A stretch of 64,000 nt of DNA from Craterostigma plantagineum (lineage: Eukaryota; Streptophyta; Magnoliopsida; Lamiales; Linderniaceae), in contig JAPQWV010001373.1 of the NCBI GenBank assembly GCA_027422505.1, positions 1 to 64,000 of the forward strand, given 5' to 3'. Every line of letters starts with the position of its first letter. The stretch's first letter is position 1. Below the pieces are notes generated by a model that did no database searches, was not told the DNA's origin, and saw nothing but the letters and a program-made list of their open reading frames with translations. Made by a program: the position numbers and the translations under genes. Positions 11,816 to 23,959 of the stretch are shown piece after piece.

Positions 11816-13795
11816 ATGACCCGAAATCATCCATCGTATCCACTCATTGAAGCATCTCCAGATTTCGAGCGTACGTTGCGACGAAGACTAAGGCAGGAAG
11901 TAATTGGAAGTTCTTCGTCCGACAACTCATTTCAGCTAGTTGATTATTCTCAAGACACAACAGAAGGTTCTCAGGACACGGCAAGCACTTCTCACGTCGA
12001 GACGTCAGTTGATAGTTCAGGGACACCAAAGGAAATGACAGATCAAGAAGTTAATAACGAGGAGCAATCACTGCAAGATTTGCTCAAGCACGACACACTT
12101 GGTGGTACGGAATCGGCAATTGTGATACCACCTTTCGAGAACAACAACTTCGAATTGAAGCATTCATGGCTTCAAATGATATTTCAGACGGCCCAATTCG
12201 AAGGAAGGTCTGAAGATGATCCATACAAACATATAAAGGCGTTTCTGACAATTACGGACACTATCAAGATTAATGGAGTTCCAAATGACACCATCAAGCT
12301 TATGTTATTTCCATTTTCTCTCAAAGACAAAGCAAAGGAGTGGTTGGAACTATTACCACCTAGGTCTATCACTACTTGGGACGAGCTGCGAGGAGCTTTC
12401 CTTGGCTACTTCTTCCCACAATCGAAGGTACTTCGGTTGAAAACTGAAATTTCGCTCTTTCATCAGAAGGACACGGAGAACCTCTACGAAGTTTGGGAGA
12501 GGTACAAAGCCTTATTAAAGAGATGTCCGCAGCATGGAATGACAAAGGCCGCAATCATTAATCGATTCCACGAAGCACTCAATGATCAAACAGCCCATAT
12601 GCTAGACGGGGCCGCAAACGGAGGACTTGTGAAGCTCAGTGCTACAGAAGCATGGAACCTAATTGAAGATTATACAAGGAACAGCTTCATGCGAGGCAAC
12701 ACAAGAATGAGGGTGCCAGGTGTGTTCGAAGTAAGTGAGGACACGGCGATGAATGCTAAGTTTGACGCTCTTCAACAACAAGTTGCCACGACGCAAACTC
12801 AACTTCAGACGATGATCAATGCGCTACTACCAAAAGTTGCCCAACCACCGACTGTTAATGCTGTAATGACACCGATGACAGCCACACCACCGCAACAGAT
12901 GCCTTACATACCGCATTGTGGTAATTGTGGTGCAGCCCACGAGACGTCGGAATGTCAAACCATGGAACACGTTGACTACATGGGAAATTATCAAGGACAG
13001 AGAAGCTTCCAACCTCGAGCACATCCGAATCTTTCTTACGGAAATCAAGGCCATCAAGTGCAAAGGCAATCCGGTTTCCAACAAGGGCCACCACCGGGAT
13101 TTCAAGCCGGAGGATCAAGTAATAACTATCAGAATACGGCCCAGGGTTCAGGATCAAATGACATGAGGGATGTGAAGGGTATGATGGAGAGACTCCTCTC
13201 GAACTTCGATAAGACTACTCAAGCCCACGAGAGTCGATTAACAAAGATGGAAGAACAATTTCAATCCATCGATCTCCGAGCTCAAAATACAGATGCGTCT
13301 GTACGAAAATTGGAGTTGCAAGTTGGCCAAATAGCAAAGCAATTGGCTGAACGACCTCAAGGTTCACTTCCCAGCTATACCGAGACGAATCCGAGGGAGC
13401 ATTGCAAGGCCGTCACTTTAAGGAACGGGAAGGAGCTACAAGAGCGGGAGCAGACTGTAAGAAAGCAATCTCTGGAGAAGACTAACGTCGAGGGCCATGA
13501 AGAGCAGGTTTTAGAGAAAAATGAAGAAGAGAAGCCCGAAAGAGTGGAAATTGAAAAAGAGAATGAGGAAGAGATTAGCCGACCAAAGCCATATCAACCC
13601 AAGATTCCATATCCAGCTAGACTGAGAAAGGACCGTGATGAGGAACAGTTCGGTAAATTCATGGGTATGTGTAAACAAATGCATGTTAACTTACCTTTTG
13701 TTGAAGCCATTACGCAGATGCCTCGTTTCGCGAAGTTTCTAAAGGATTTGCTCACCAACGAAGGAAGCTTGAGGATGTGTCCACTGTATGCCTAA
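11816..13795 (+). CDS. Athila gag polyprotein
   Basis: Uninterrupted frame of 659 aa for the structural capsid protein that packages element RNA. The Retrotrans_gag domain lies at about residues 115-300 (WLQMIFQTAQFEGRSEDDP start; AKEWLELLPP; YFFPQSK). A zinc knuckle variant (CGNCGAAHETSEC) follows near residue 365. Then come a Gln/Gly-rich linker, a heptad-like coiled region around 440-510 and an acidic Lys/Glu tract around 560-600. The frame stops at 13795 just as protease homology begins in another frame, so gag and pol are not one frame here. That is either a single-base indel or a real frameshift site. Start is the first ATG after the leader. Confidence 0.9.
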   Translation: MTRNHPSYPLIEASPDFERTLRRRLRQEVIGSSSSDNSFQLVDYSQDTTEGSQDTASTSHVETSVDSSGTPKEMTDQEVNNEEQSLQDLLKHDTLGGTESAIVIPPFENNNFELKHSWLQMIFQTAQFEGRSEDDPYKHIKAFLTITDTIKINGVPNDTIKLMLFPFSLKDKAKEWLELLPPRSITTWDELRGAFLGYFFPQSKVLRLKTEISLFHQKDTENLYEVWERYKALLKRCPQHGMTKAAIINRFHEALNDQTAHMLDGAANGGLVKLSATEAWNLIEDYTRNSFMRGNTRMRVPGVFEVSEDTAMNAKFDALQQQVATTQTQLQTMINALLPKVAQPPTVNAVMTPMTATPPQQMPYIPHCGNCGAAHETSECQTMEHVDYMGNYQGQRSFQPRAHPNLSYGNQGHQVQRQSGFQQGPPPGFQAGGSSNNYQNTAQGSGSNDMRDVKGMMERLLSNFDKTTQAHESRLTKMEEQFQSIDLRAQNTDASVRKLELQVGQIAKQLAERPQGSLPSYTETNPREHCKAVTLRNGKELQEREQTVRKQSLEKTNVEGHEEQVLEKNEEEKPERVEIEKENEEEISRPKPYQPKIPYPARLRKDRDEEQFGKFMGMCKQMHVNLPFVEAITQMPRFAKFLKDLLTNEGSLRMCPLYA

Positions 13796-16700
13796 GAGGA
13801 GAATGTTCAGCTATCCTACAAAGCAAGATACCGAAGAAGCTCAAGGATCCAGGGAGTTTTACTATTCCCTGTCTTATTGGCGATGTCGTTATTGAACGTG
13901 CTTTAGCCGATTTAGGAGCCAGTATAAATCTAATGCCATACTCCATGTTTAAGAAACTAGGACTCGGCGAGCCCAGACCCACTAGGATGAGCCTTCAATT
14001 GGCCGATAGATCTTTAAAATACCCTCGAGGTGTTATCGAGGATGTCCTAGTTAAAGTAGATAAGTTTATTATCCCCGCCGATTTTGTCATCCTGGATATG
14101 GAGGAAGACGAAAATATTCCTCTTATCCTCGGTCGACCCTTTTTAGCCACAGGTGAATCCATGATAGATGTCAGAAATGGCACTTTGACTCTAACGGTGG
14201 ACGGTGAGAAAGTGACTTTTAATATGGCAGATTCTATGAAAAGCCCTAGCTCACTCGATGATAAATGTTATTACGTGGATGTGTTCGAGCACGATGTTCT
14301 CCTCTCTTTGGATGACTTATTGCAGGTTATTGGCGGAAGCGATAAGAAAATATCCACAATGATGGCCATTCATGAATATGCCGACGAGATTGATGAGCCC
14401 GTAACGAATGTCCACGAAAGTAAAGAGGAGGATAAGGAGAAGAGCTCGATCGAAGAGCCACCGGTTCTTGAACTCAAGCAATTGCCTGGGCATCTCGAAT
14501 ATGCATTTTTAGATGACGATTCAAAATTACCGGTGATTATATCCTCAAACCTCGACAATGAGCAGAAAGACCAACTTTTAGCAGTGCTGCGAGAGCATAA
14601 GAGGGCTTTGGCATGGAAGATATCAGACATTCGGGGGATTAGCCCGAGTTTTTGTACGCACAAGATTCTCATGGAGGATGACTTCAAACCTGTAGCCCAA
14701 CGACAAAGGAGGTTAAACCCGAACATGAAGGACGTTGTCAAAAAGGAAGTTATTAAGTTACTAGATGCCAGAGTGATTTATCCGATCTCAGATAGCGCGT
14801 GGGTTAGTCCAGTTCAGGTGGTTCCAAAGAAGGGAGGCATGGCGGTCGTCCCCAATGAAAAGAACGAGTTGATTCCGACGAGGACTGTAACCGGTTGGCG
14901 TGTATGCATCGACTACAGGAAATGAATGATGCCACGAGAAAAGATCATTTCCCTTTACCCTTTATTGATCAAATGCTTGAAAAGTTATCTGGACGTGCAT
15001 TTTACTGTTTTCTCGACGGTCTGTCAGGTTATTTGCAGATTCCTATAGCACCGGAGGACCAAGAGAAGACCACATTTACTTGCCCGTTCGGAACATTTGC
15101 TTATCGGCGGATGCCATTTGGACTATGCAACGCCCCTGCCACATTTCAGCGGTGCATGATGGCTATCTTTGATGAATTGGTGGGAGATATTATGGAAGTG
15201 TTCATGGATGATTTCTCAGTGTTCGGTACCTCTTTCAATAATTGCTTAACTAATCTTAAGAGTGTGTTAGAACGTTGTGAGGAAACGAATTTAGCACTTA
15301 ATTGGGAAAAATGTCACTTTATGGTTCGGGAGGGCATAGTTTTGGGACACAAGATATCCTCTAAGGGGATTGAAGTGGACCGAGCTAAGATCGAGACAAT
15401 AGAAAAATTACCAATCCCCTCGAACTTAAAGGCTGTTAGGAGTTTTCTAGGTCATGCGGGATTTTATCGAGGATTCATAAAGGATTTTTCAAAAATCGCT
15501 CGACCGATGTCTAAGTTATTAGAAAAAGATGCTCCGTTCGATTTTAATGATGAATGTATTAATGCTTTCATGTTGCTTAAAGAGAGACTTGTATCCGCAC
15601 CCATTATGACCGCTCCCGATTGGGGGCTACCTTTTGAACTAATGTGCGATGCTAGTGACCACGCAGTCGGAGCTGTATTGGGGCAGCGAAAGGATAAACA
15701 TTTTCGACCAATCTATTATGCAAGTAAGACATTGGATGCAGCTCAAGCCAATTACACTACCACCGAAAAGGAACTCCTAGCTGTCGTGTTCGCCTTTGAC
15801 AAATTCAGGTCATATCTTATTTTAACGAAAGTTATTGTTTTTACTGATCATTCTGCACTTAAGTATTTGCTAGCGAAGCCGGATGCAAAGCCTCGACTCA
15901 TTAGATGGATTTTACTCCTTCAAGAGTTCGACATCGAGATTCGGGATAAGAAAGGTGCAGAAAACGTTGTTGCGGACCACCTCTCTCGACTAGAGGAGCA
16001 TGAAATACAAGATACCAACAGAAGGACAATCGTTGATACGTTTCCGGACGAGCATTTGTACGCCGTACGAACAGTAAGCGAAGAAACCCCGTGGTTTGCA
16101 GATTTAGCTAACTATCTTGTTGCGAAGGATTTTACCTAAAGAGTACACGAGTCAACAAAAGAAGAAATTCTTTTCTGACTTGAAGTATTACTTTTGGGAA
16201 GATCCTTATCTTTTCAGCAGATGTGCAGACCAAGTAATCCGAAGGTGCGTTGCTTTCCCTGAAACAATGAAGATTATCGAGCATTGCCACGGCGGACCAA
16301 CCGGAGGGCATTATGCAGCTAATCGAACCGCCCAAAAGGTACTTGAATGCGGCTTCTATTGGCCGACAATTTTTAAGGATGCTAATATGTACGTCAACAC
16401 ATGTGACCAATGTCAACGAGCAGGTAACATCTCTAAACGCGATGAAATGCCTCAGAACTTTATCTTAGTTTGCGAAGTGTTCGATGTTTGGGGCATAGAC
16501 TTTATGGGTCCATTTCCAACAACAAATATATTATTGTGGCTGTCGACTACGTGTCCAAGTGGGCGGAAGCTCAAGCTTTACCCACGAACGATGCTAGGGT
16601 TGTTGTTAGATTTCTACGAGCATTGTTCTCACGGTTCGGGTCACCTAAATGCATTATTAGTGATAGGGGTACTCATTTTTGCAATATCCAATTCGCACGT

Positions 16701-17371
16701 ACCTTAGAAAGATTTGGTGTTAAGCATAGCACTTCTACTCCTTATCACCCACAAGCAAGTGGTCAAGTAGAAGTAGTTAACCGTGAGTTGAAGCGCATTC
16801 TAGAGAAAACCATAGATGGGAATCGACGGGAATGGGCAAATAAGCTTAACGACGCACTTTGGGCTTATAGGACTGCATATAAGACACCAATAGGCACTAC
16901 TCCATATCGATTAGTTTACGGAAAGGCATGTCACCTTCCTGTTGAACTAGAACATAAAGCCTACTGGGCAATAAAGTCTTTAAACCTCGATTTGGTGCAA
17001 GCCGGTGAAAAACGTAAGCTCCAAATCAATGAGCTTGATGAATGGCGTTTGTCGGCATACGACAATGCAAAAATGTATAAGGAACGCTCAAAAGCGTATC
17101 ACGATAAGAAGATCAAGCAACATAGAGAATTTCGAGAGGGGGATCAAGTCCTCCTTTTCAATTCTCGTCTTAGACTTTTCCCGGAAAGCTAAGATCTCGT
17201 TGGTCTGGGACTTTTACGGTTACTCACGTTTTTCCATATGGTACTGTCGAAATTTCAAATGTTGAGCAGGGAAATTTCAAGGTTAATGGCCAACGACTGA
17301 AGCATTATTATGGTGGAGGAGAAGACACGGGCACAAAGGAGGTCATGTACCTCGATTTCAAGTTACCGTAG
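13777..17371 (+). pseudogene. Athila pol: protease, reverse transcriptase, RNase H, integrase (frameshifted)
   Basis: Segments in different frames are 13777-14925, 14895-16139, 16117-16707, 16470-17192, and a tail to a TAG at 17369-17371. Protease has DLGAS where most have DTGAS, as in other Athila elements. RT has the FMDDF catalytic box. RNase H starts [12 protein letters not shown]. Integrase shows its HHCC zinc module, then GIDFMGPFP (first Asp), SDRGTHF (second Asp) and [12 protein letters not shown] (Glu). A TGA interrupts RT at about 14923. At least four frame changes are needed, so it cannot make one polyprotein as assembled. Catalytic residues are all kept, so the breaks are recent or are sequence errors. 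Confidence 0.9.
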
Positions 17372-17722
17372 GACGAAGAGGTATGTCCGGCTCACGACGT
17401 TAAAGAAGCGCTTCTTGGGAGACAACCCAGGTATTCTATTTATGTTTTAGGCATTAAAAAAAATTAATCTAAAACTATATAAATTAAACTAAATCAAACA
17501 ACAACAATAATAATAACAGTAATATTTAATTAATAATAAATTTATTGCGAATATTGAAGATGGGTACAACGCAGAATCGAGAGATGAGATAGGAACATAG
17601 TTTTACTACATAAAAGATGGTTACAATACCATTACAACGTGTGAAGGTCCAACACAAAAGAAATTAAACTGCGAATAACATAAAAGACAAAACAATAGTT
17701 TATTTTGCTTCATAAGGGCGGG

Positions 17723-17887
17723 TTACTCACAAGTGCACCTTGTGAGAACCCAACACACGAAAGCTAGTAAAACTGCGAACAAACCCACAAGAAGAGCGAA
17801 GTAGAGTGACAGCATATCTAAGTTGCGTCGAAACCTCACGTATTCTTCACTCTCATTCTCACGGCCTTGCTGCTGTCCCCAATTCAT
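17723..17887 (-). CDS. Antisense mini-ORF in Athila: 54-aa single-pass membrane peptide
   Basis: Minus-strand frame ATG 17887 to TAA 17723. Residues 1-25 are polar and charged (MNWGQQQGRENESEEYV...). Residues about 26-48 form one hydrophobic segment rich in Leu, Val, Ala and Phe, followed by a short Cys-containing end (RCTCE). A TATAAATA box lies at 17986-17979 on the same strand, about 92-99 bp before the ATG. An AATAAA lies at 17704-17699, about 20 bp after the stop. This layout looks like a complete small gene running against the element. I do not recognise the protein. A 54-codon frame could be chance; the paired promoter and polyadenylation signals argue against that. Confidence 0.5.
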   Translation of the reverse strand: MNWGQQQGRENESEEYVRFRRNLDMLSLYFALLVGLFAVLLAFVCWVLTRCTCE

Positions 17888-17978
17888 AATGACTAGCTAA
17901 ATCAAAATATCGAAAATAAGATTGCTGAAGACGTGTGACTTATGGTAGATGATGCTATTGTGTTATTCTACCAAAGTC

Positions 17979-17986
17979 TATTTATA
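17979..17986 (-). promoter_or_regulatory. TATA box for the antisense mini-ORF
   Basis: CCTATAAATAG on the minus strand, a near-ideal plant TATA box, placed to start transcription about 60 bp ahead of the ATG at 17887. Confidence 0.5.
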
Positions 17987-18240
17987 GGCATGAAAGGCAC
18001 AAAAACATCATTATCGAATCCAACAAATCAAATAAATGATATAGACGAATTTTTGACTTGGAGATCTAACGCCGCGTGAGAAAGTGATATTCCCTTGTCG
18101 ATTATCAGATTTTTCTTCGCGCCAATCGTTCTCGAAAAATTCGTCGATTGCGTGTCAATCATAGTTAAAATATATATTAAATAATAATAATACTTAAAAA
18201 ATAAAAAAATAAAAATAAAAATAAAAATTTATATAATTGT

Positions 18241-18630
18241 TTACATACATGGCCACAGACACGGCCGTGCCTAGCCATGTATGAGCAATACGGCCTTGCG
18301 GCCATCTTACACGGCCCCAAACATGGCCGTGTCTGCCCGAGTAGGAGCAAGACAATCTCACGGCCTATACACATGGCCAACGACATGGCCGTGTTTGGTT
18401 ATAAAAAAAAAAGAGGCGCTAAAAAAAAAAAGAGAATTAATTAAAAAAAAAACCAAGAAACTTAAAAAATATATTTCTAAATAAAAAAATATTAATAAAA
18501 AAATAAAAAACAAATATAAAAAAATAAAAAAAAAAACGATTTCTACACGGCTACAAACATGGCCGTGTTTTATCAATAAAATACTCACGGCAATGAAACA
18601 CGGCTATCAACATGGCCGTGTATACTCGAT
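18241..18630. repeat. Cluster of ACACGGC / CATGGCCGTGT inverted words
   Basis: At least ten degenerate copies of CATGGCC, ACGGCCGTG or ACACGGC, often as facing pairs about 10-20 bp apart. The same word family forms clusters in both Athila LTRs (about 10396-10605 and 30708-30905). Poly-A-rich DNA lies between copies. Confidence 0.75.
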
Positions 18631-19149
18631 TCAATTTGAAAAGAAATAATAATCACTTCCTTCTTTAACATCGCATCTTTCACGGGCTATTTTAAAAAAT
18701 AAGATTACTTTTGGTTTCTTTTTTAAAAAAAGGGAACTTGACCGAGTCAATTAAAAAAAGAGGAACATGTTTCCTTAATTAACTAAACCCTAATTAATAC
18801 CTAAATAAATAAAAAAAGAAATATATATATAAATAAAAAAAGAAAACGCACCAACCTCATTGATTAATGCACCCACGAAGCACCAAAACGAGATCTTGAA
18901 GGAAAAACGAGCTGAAGCATCCGCCGAAATCGAAACACCCAAGCTCCAAGAATCCCAATTTCGTTCTTGAACGCATATACAGTAAGTTCCGTTCATGTTA
19001 ACGCCGGTTACAAGTATATATTATCGGGCATTGTAATTTCCGTTCATGTTAATGACATTTACATTTGGAGCATCGGGTATTAGATTTTCGAAGGTTTGGG
19101 TAGTTATGGGTAGCATTTTAACCTTAGATCTGTGCAAATTTGCAGAACA

Positions 19150-19560
19150 TTTTTGTTTTCCGATTATTCGAGTCTGTTATTCGAGTTTAGTTTGACTCGA
19201 AAAGTTACTCGGATAAGTGTTTTTGGCAACATACAATTCGGACATCAAACTCGAATAAACTCGGAAACTTTACTCGATTAATACTATTGTTTATGAAATT
19301 TTACACTTACATATTATTCGATATTATAATACTCGGACATGTTATTCGAGTTAAACGTAAACTCGAATGTCTTACTCGAATAATTATTGTTTCCGAATAT
19401 TTTATTTATTCGAATAACTCGTTTGCAATAACAACTTATCGAGTGTCTTCAAAATCTTAATACTCGAAGTCCTTATTCGAGTTTTTACTACTCGAATTAT
19501 ATACTCGATTAATTTTTGTTATTCGAATTTTGCAATTATTCGAATAATGTTATTGCAAGT
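19150..19560. repeat. MULE array 1 of ATTCGAGT/ACTCGAAT words (left subterminal)
   Basis: I count 13 TCGAGT or ACTCGA hexamers in about 410 bp, in both orientations, mostly within TTATTCGAGT or ACTCGAATAA. The array sits in a likely 5'-leader intron of the transposase (donor after ACGCATATACAG at about 18982, acceptor TATGCAG at 19594). Confidence 0.8.
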
Positions 19561-19597
19561 AAATTTTATTAACAATGATTTGTTTCATATGCAGGTT

Positions 19598-21860
19598 ATG
19601 CCGACCAGCATCATGATTGATTACGATGGAGAATGGATAATTGGGAATGATAATAAATGGACATGAGTTCCAAGGATGGGAACAAATATGAAGCCCATTG
19701 GGTTCGATGTCGATTGTTGTTTGCTGGACGATCTGCGGAACGAAATAGCGAGACTATTGGCGTAAGCGGGAGGCCGGCGTTAAAGCTAAGTTATCAGCCA
19801 TCTATGAGAGGTATGGAAGGGTGTGCTCCGTTGTATATAAAGAATGATCGAGAGTTGAAGGGTTATATATACTTAGGGGGTCCAATGGATAGACCGATTC
19901 TCGTGTGGAGATTGGACTCCCTACGACCTCCACCGTCAAACTCTCGCGAATGATGAAGTTGGTCCCGTTCCAATTGAGGTTCGTAGCGATGGAGGTGGTA
20001 CATCGATGATTACTTTGACCGTATCATCGACTTTGGCGGATGCGAAGATGTGAATTATGGGGGTGAAGGTCACAATGAGGCGAACGACCGTGATGAGAAT
20101 GTTGCATCACGGCAGAACGTGCACGTCAATGTTGATGGCGTAGACGGACAAAATGCGGGCGGGAATGATGAGGAGGAGGAGGAAGAGGAAAATGCAACTA
20201 TTCTAGCGATCGGTATTCTTTTACGACGGGTTCCACCATGAAGGTCGGTGATGAATTCGAGAATAAGAAGGCCGTCAAGAATAGGATCCAAAAAGTTGCT
20301 ATAGAGGCATGCTTCGAGGTCAAGATTATAAAATCTTCCCGATCGTACTATGGCGTGAGATGCAAAGAGGATGGATGTACTTGGAGGATATGGACGGCGA
20401 AGATTAAGGATACATCCGTATTCTCGATTCGTACGTATTGCAACACACATACGTGCGACTTTGCAAATCGGAACGCAAGACTCACTCAAGCATCGTCAAC
20501 CTCCGTGAGTGATATGCTGCTTGAATCTTTTCAGGATTCAACAAGTACACCGGCCCCTAAACTCATTCAAACAATGATGATGAGAAATCGTGGGATCGAA
20601 GTTTCGTACTTCAAAGCATGGAAAGGAGGCATTTTAGCACAAAATGCAATGAAGGGTGACCCGATGAGAGTTACAAGCTGTTGCCGTCGTACCTGTCGAC
20701 GTTGAGAAGAGTGAATCCGGGAACCATAGCAAGTGTATATCTGGACGACGAGCGGAGATTTAAGCACGCATTCCTATCCCTTGGTGCTTGTATTGCGGGA
20801 TACCGTCACATGAGGAAGGTTGTTTGCATAGACGGTACTTGGTTGAAAGGAAAGTATGGGGGGTACGTTGCTCATTGCATCAGCGGAGGATGGCGACCGC
20901 CATCAGTTTCCTTTAGCTTGGGGCATAATTGACAATAACGAGTGCATAGAAGCTTGGTCGTGGTTCTTGAACGAGCTCTTGCAAGTCCTGCCCAACGAGG
21001 ACGATCTTGTCATCGTATCCGACAGATCTCCTTCTATCAAAGCCGCCGTTGCAGCCGTCTACGGTCGTGCGCACCACGGTCATTGTATTTGGCACCTGTC
21101 ACAAAATATGAAAAGCAGGTGTAAGAAGCAGGGTGCGACCGAGACGTTCATACACATTGCTAAAATATACAAGCAATGCGACTTTGATTCACATATGGTG
21201 ATTTTGAGACTAGGTTTCCCACCGCATACGCGTATTTGCAACAGACTGATACTAAGGAACGATGGAGTCGAGCCTATTCTCCGACGTCTCGCTATAACAT
21301 CATGACTACGAACGGGGTGGAATCGATTAATGCAAGACTCCGCGAAGAAAGAAAGCTACCGATCATTGCGCTTCTGGAATCGATACAGAGGCTGACGGCG
21401 GATTGGTTTGCTAGATACAGACAGCAATCTGGACAAGCAACCACGCGGTTTACCCCGACGGTGGAAATGAAGCTCCGTGAGAGGTATGAGCTAAGTCAAG
21501 GGTATGAAGTACATGAAATCGATGCGCATGAGTACGATGTCCGATCTCCGGGGGGTCGTGCCATTGTTAACTTGCGGTCGAAGACTTGTACGTGCCGCCA
21601 TTCGACATCGACAGGATTCTTGTCCACATGCAATCGCGGCGAGTCTACGAGCGAACATGAGTTTCTACCCGTTGTGTTCGGAATATTATTCTGTCCTAAC
21701 GTGGCGGTCTGCTTATCACGGACGAGTTTCGCCGGTTCCGGATCAAGCCGAGTGGGATACCTCGGATCAATTGGTGTTGCCGCCTCCGTTCGTAGCAAGG
21801 CGTGGTCGGAGAAAAGAAAAGAGGTTTCCGTCAGTCGGTGAGTTTGGTCGTAGACATTAA
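19598..21860 (+). pseudogene. MULE (MuDR-type) transposase, frameshifted
   Basis: Encodes the enzyme that cuts and moves the element. The start MPTSIMIDYDGEW at 19598 is followed after a shift by an N-terminal plant-MULE region. Next is the Mutator DNA-binding domain at about 20238-20500 (VGDEFENKKAVKNRI, then Cys/His residues to HTCDF). The DDE catalytic core follows: CIDGTWLKGKYGG with the first Asp, LAWGIIDNNE, VSDRSPSIKAAV with the second Asp, and HCIWHLSQN. Last comes a SWIM-like zinc module (CTCR) near 21590 and the end VGEFGRRH before a TAA. At least four frame changes separate these blocks, often by one base. Domain order is intact, so the copy died recently or the assembly has indels. 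Confidence 0.85.
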
Positions 21861-22999
21861 GTAATCTTGATGTATGAGTTTGTATGAGTTTGATGTATGA
21901 GGTTGTATGAATTTGATGTATGAGGTTGTATGAGATTGATGGATCATTGTGAGTTGGCTTGATAGTAGCTATTTTCTGTTATTCGAGTAAACTGCATAAC
22001 TCGAATATTATTAGAATAGGTCACCCGAATAACGTAACAATAAAAAGTCGAAAACGAAAACCTGAAATTATTCGAGTGCCCGAATAACTCGAATAATTTA
22101 CAAAAAACTCGAATACCGCACTCGAATAATATCTTGTGATTCGAGTTTTCTTTTCAGAATTTTTGAATTTTAATTATCTCGACACATAGATGTATAAATA
22201 TTAATATTTCGATGTTTTAGGGCCTTCATGATGTTAATAAGTCGCTTTATGAAGATTAACAATGTTTAATAAAAGTCGTTGCATGACATACAATGAAATA
22301 CATTGGTAGATAGGACTTTAGTATATACATTCCCATCAACAATATATATAACATGTATAGAAATATCAACTTATTTCCTTTTTTTTTCAAGAATCTCTAT
22401 AATATATTATTACTTAGACAGGAAATGTTATTTAACATGAAATGTTAAATTATGTTATTTAACATTTCATGCTCATGATATAAAAACAATAGTTTCGATT
22501 TTTAAATTATTCGAGTTATGTATTGTACTCGAATAAACTCGAATAGGGAACTCGATAAAAGTAGCGTTATTCTAACAAACTCTTTAACTCGGATAACAGT
22601 GAAGTTCGACGGAAACAACTTATCCAGTGAAGTTTATTCGAGTGCTGAATATACTCGGATTAAGCTCGAATGTCTTACTCGTTTAATTCTCGTTATTCGA
22701 ACAAGCTATTTTACTCGAAAAACAGTGAAGTCCGGTAAAATCAACTGATCCAGTGAGGCTTATTCGAGTGCTATGAGGTACTCGGATAAGGCTCGAATAC
22801 GTTACTCGATTAAATATCATTATTCGAACGAGCTCTTTTACTCGAATAACAGTGAATTTTGAAAGAAACAACACTGAACCTTGAACACTCTGAACAACCT
22901 CAACAGCAACTCAACCAACCATAACACAGAACAATTCCAAATCAAAAAATCTATACAAATATATCTAAAACGGTTCATACAATATCCCAATTGTTAAAA
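21861..22999. other. Spacer between the two convergent MULE genes, with repeat arrays 2 and 3
   Basis: No gene. Array 2 (about 21975-22150) has seven TCGAGT/ACTCGA words and array 3 (about 22505-22860) has nine. A short tandem GTATGAGTTTGATGTATGAG repeat at 21875-21945 follows the transposase stop. Confidence 0.75.
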
Positions 23000-23959
23000 T
23001 TACATACATATAGTCAAAAACTTTCTAAACGACAAAACTTTAGAATCGTCCAAAGCGTAGAGATCATCTCTGTTACCGATCAACAGAGACATCGCGGCCC
23101 TAAGCATGTACATACCGCACTCTCCGCTGTTCGAGAAATAGAACAATTTCAGGTTTAAGAAAATAAGAAAATAAGAAAGTGAGAAAATAGAAAATTACAT
23201 GAGGACTTGTTGAGGGAAATTGGGGCACACCGCACCAAGCAAACTTCTCCACGGAATCTTGCTCCACGCCGACGTGTTGAAGCATCAGCGGTATCACTTC
23301 GGCCAAAGGATCGAGGAACGGCTTCATGAACCTCAAGTCCGAATCGCTTGAGCGGTCGGAATCCAAAACGAGGATGTTCTCTCCTTGAACCGAGCGACGA
23401 GGAGCACCCAATGCGCGTTAAATGCCAATGGGATGACGGCCACATCCGCTTGGCTCCAGTTAAGTGACGGCTTGCCGCGTATATCGCATTGAACTCTCCG
23501 TGGCGAATAGCTCGAACGAGGACGCGTTCCACGGTCGCGGTTTGCCAGACTCCATCTTGACTGCTTGTGCGAAGTTGGTGTTCACGTACGCAATTCGCTC
23601 CGCATGCACGCAGTTTTCTTGCATCGCCGTGAACCCGCAGAATGCCTCGTTGACGTGCTGCAATAATAGCATATAATGTTATTAAACGAAATAATTAGAA
23701 CATATTTAGCAAAAAACACACATACCTCATCCGAAAGCCACACTTTCGCTGTGGACAGGTCGGCAAAGAATTTCTTGTTGTACGCTTGGAGCATTCCTTG
23801 CCGCTCCTCATTTGCGCCCATTCTTGCTCCGCCACGACGGCATCCCAACTCTTCACCCTCTCGCCGATGATCTGCTCTATGTTCGCGCGGCGTTGTATTG
23901 CAACGCGAGGGGTCGAATCGGGCGTCGGCGTATACGGACTCGAAACCAACTTCGACTTC

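Larger units (their letters stand above)
17372..18683 (+). other. Athila non-coding region between pol and the MULE
   Basis: Begins with the link sequence encoding ALLGRQP, common after Athila integrase. It carries an antisense mini-gene (17723-17887) and a dense cluster of palindromic ACACGGCCGTGT-like words (18241-18630). The 9 bp ending at 18683 are the left TSD of the MULE. Confidence 0.7.

Noticed and set aside
12827..13166. Open frames antisense and in other frames inside Athila gag
   Set aside because: They are shadows of a 659-aa gag frame with clear domain content; no promoter or conserved motif.
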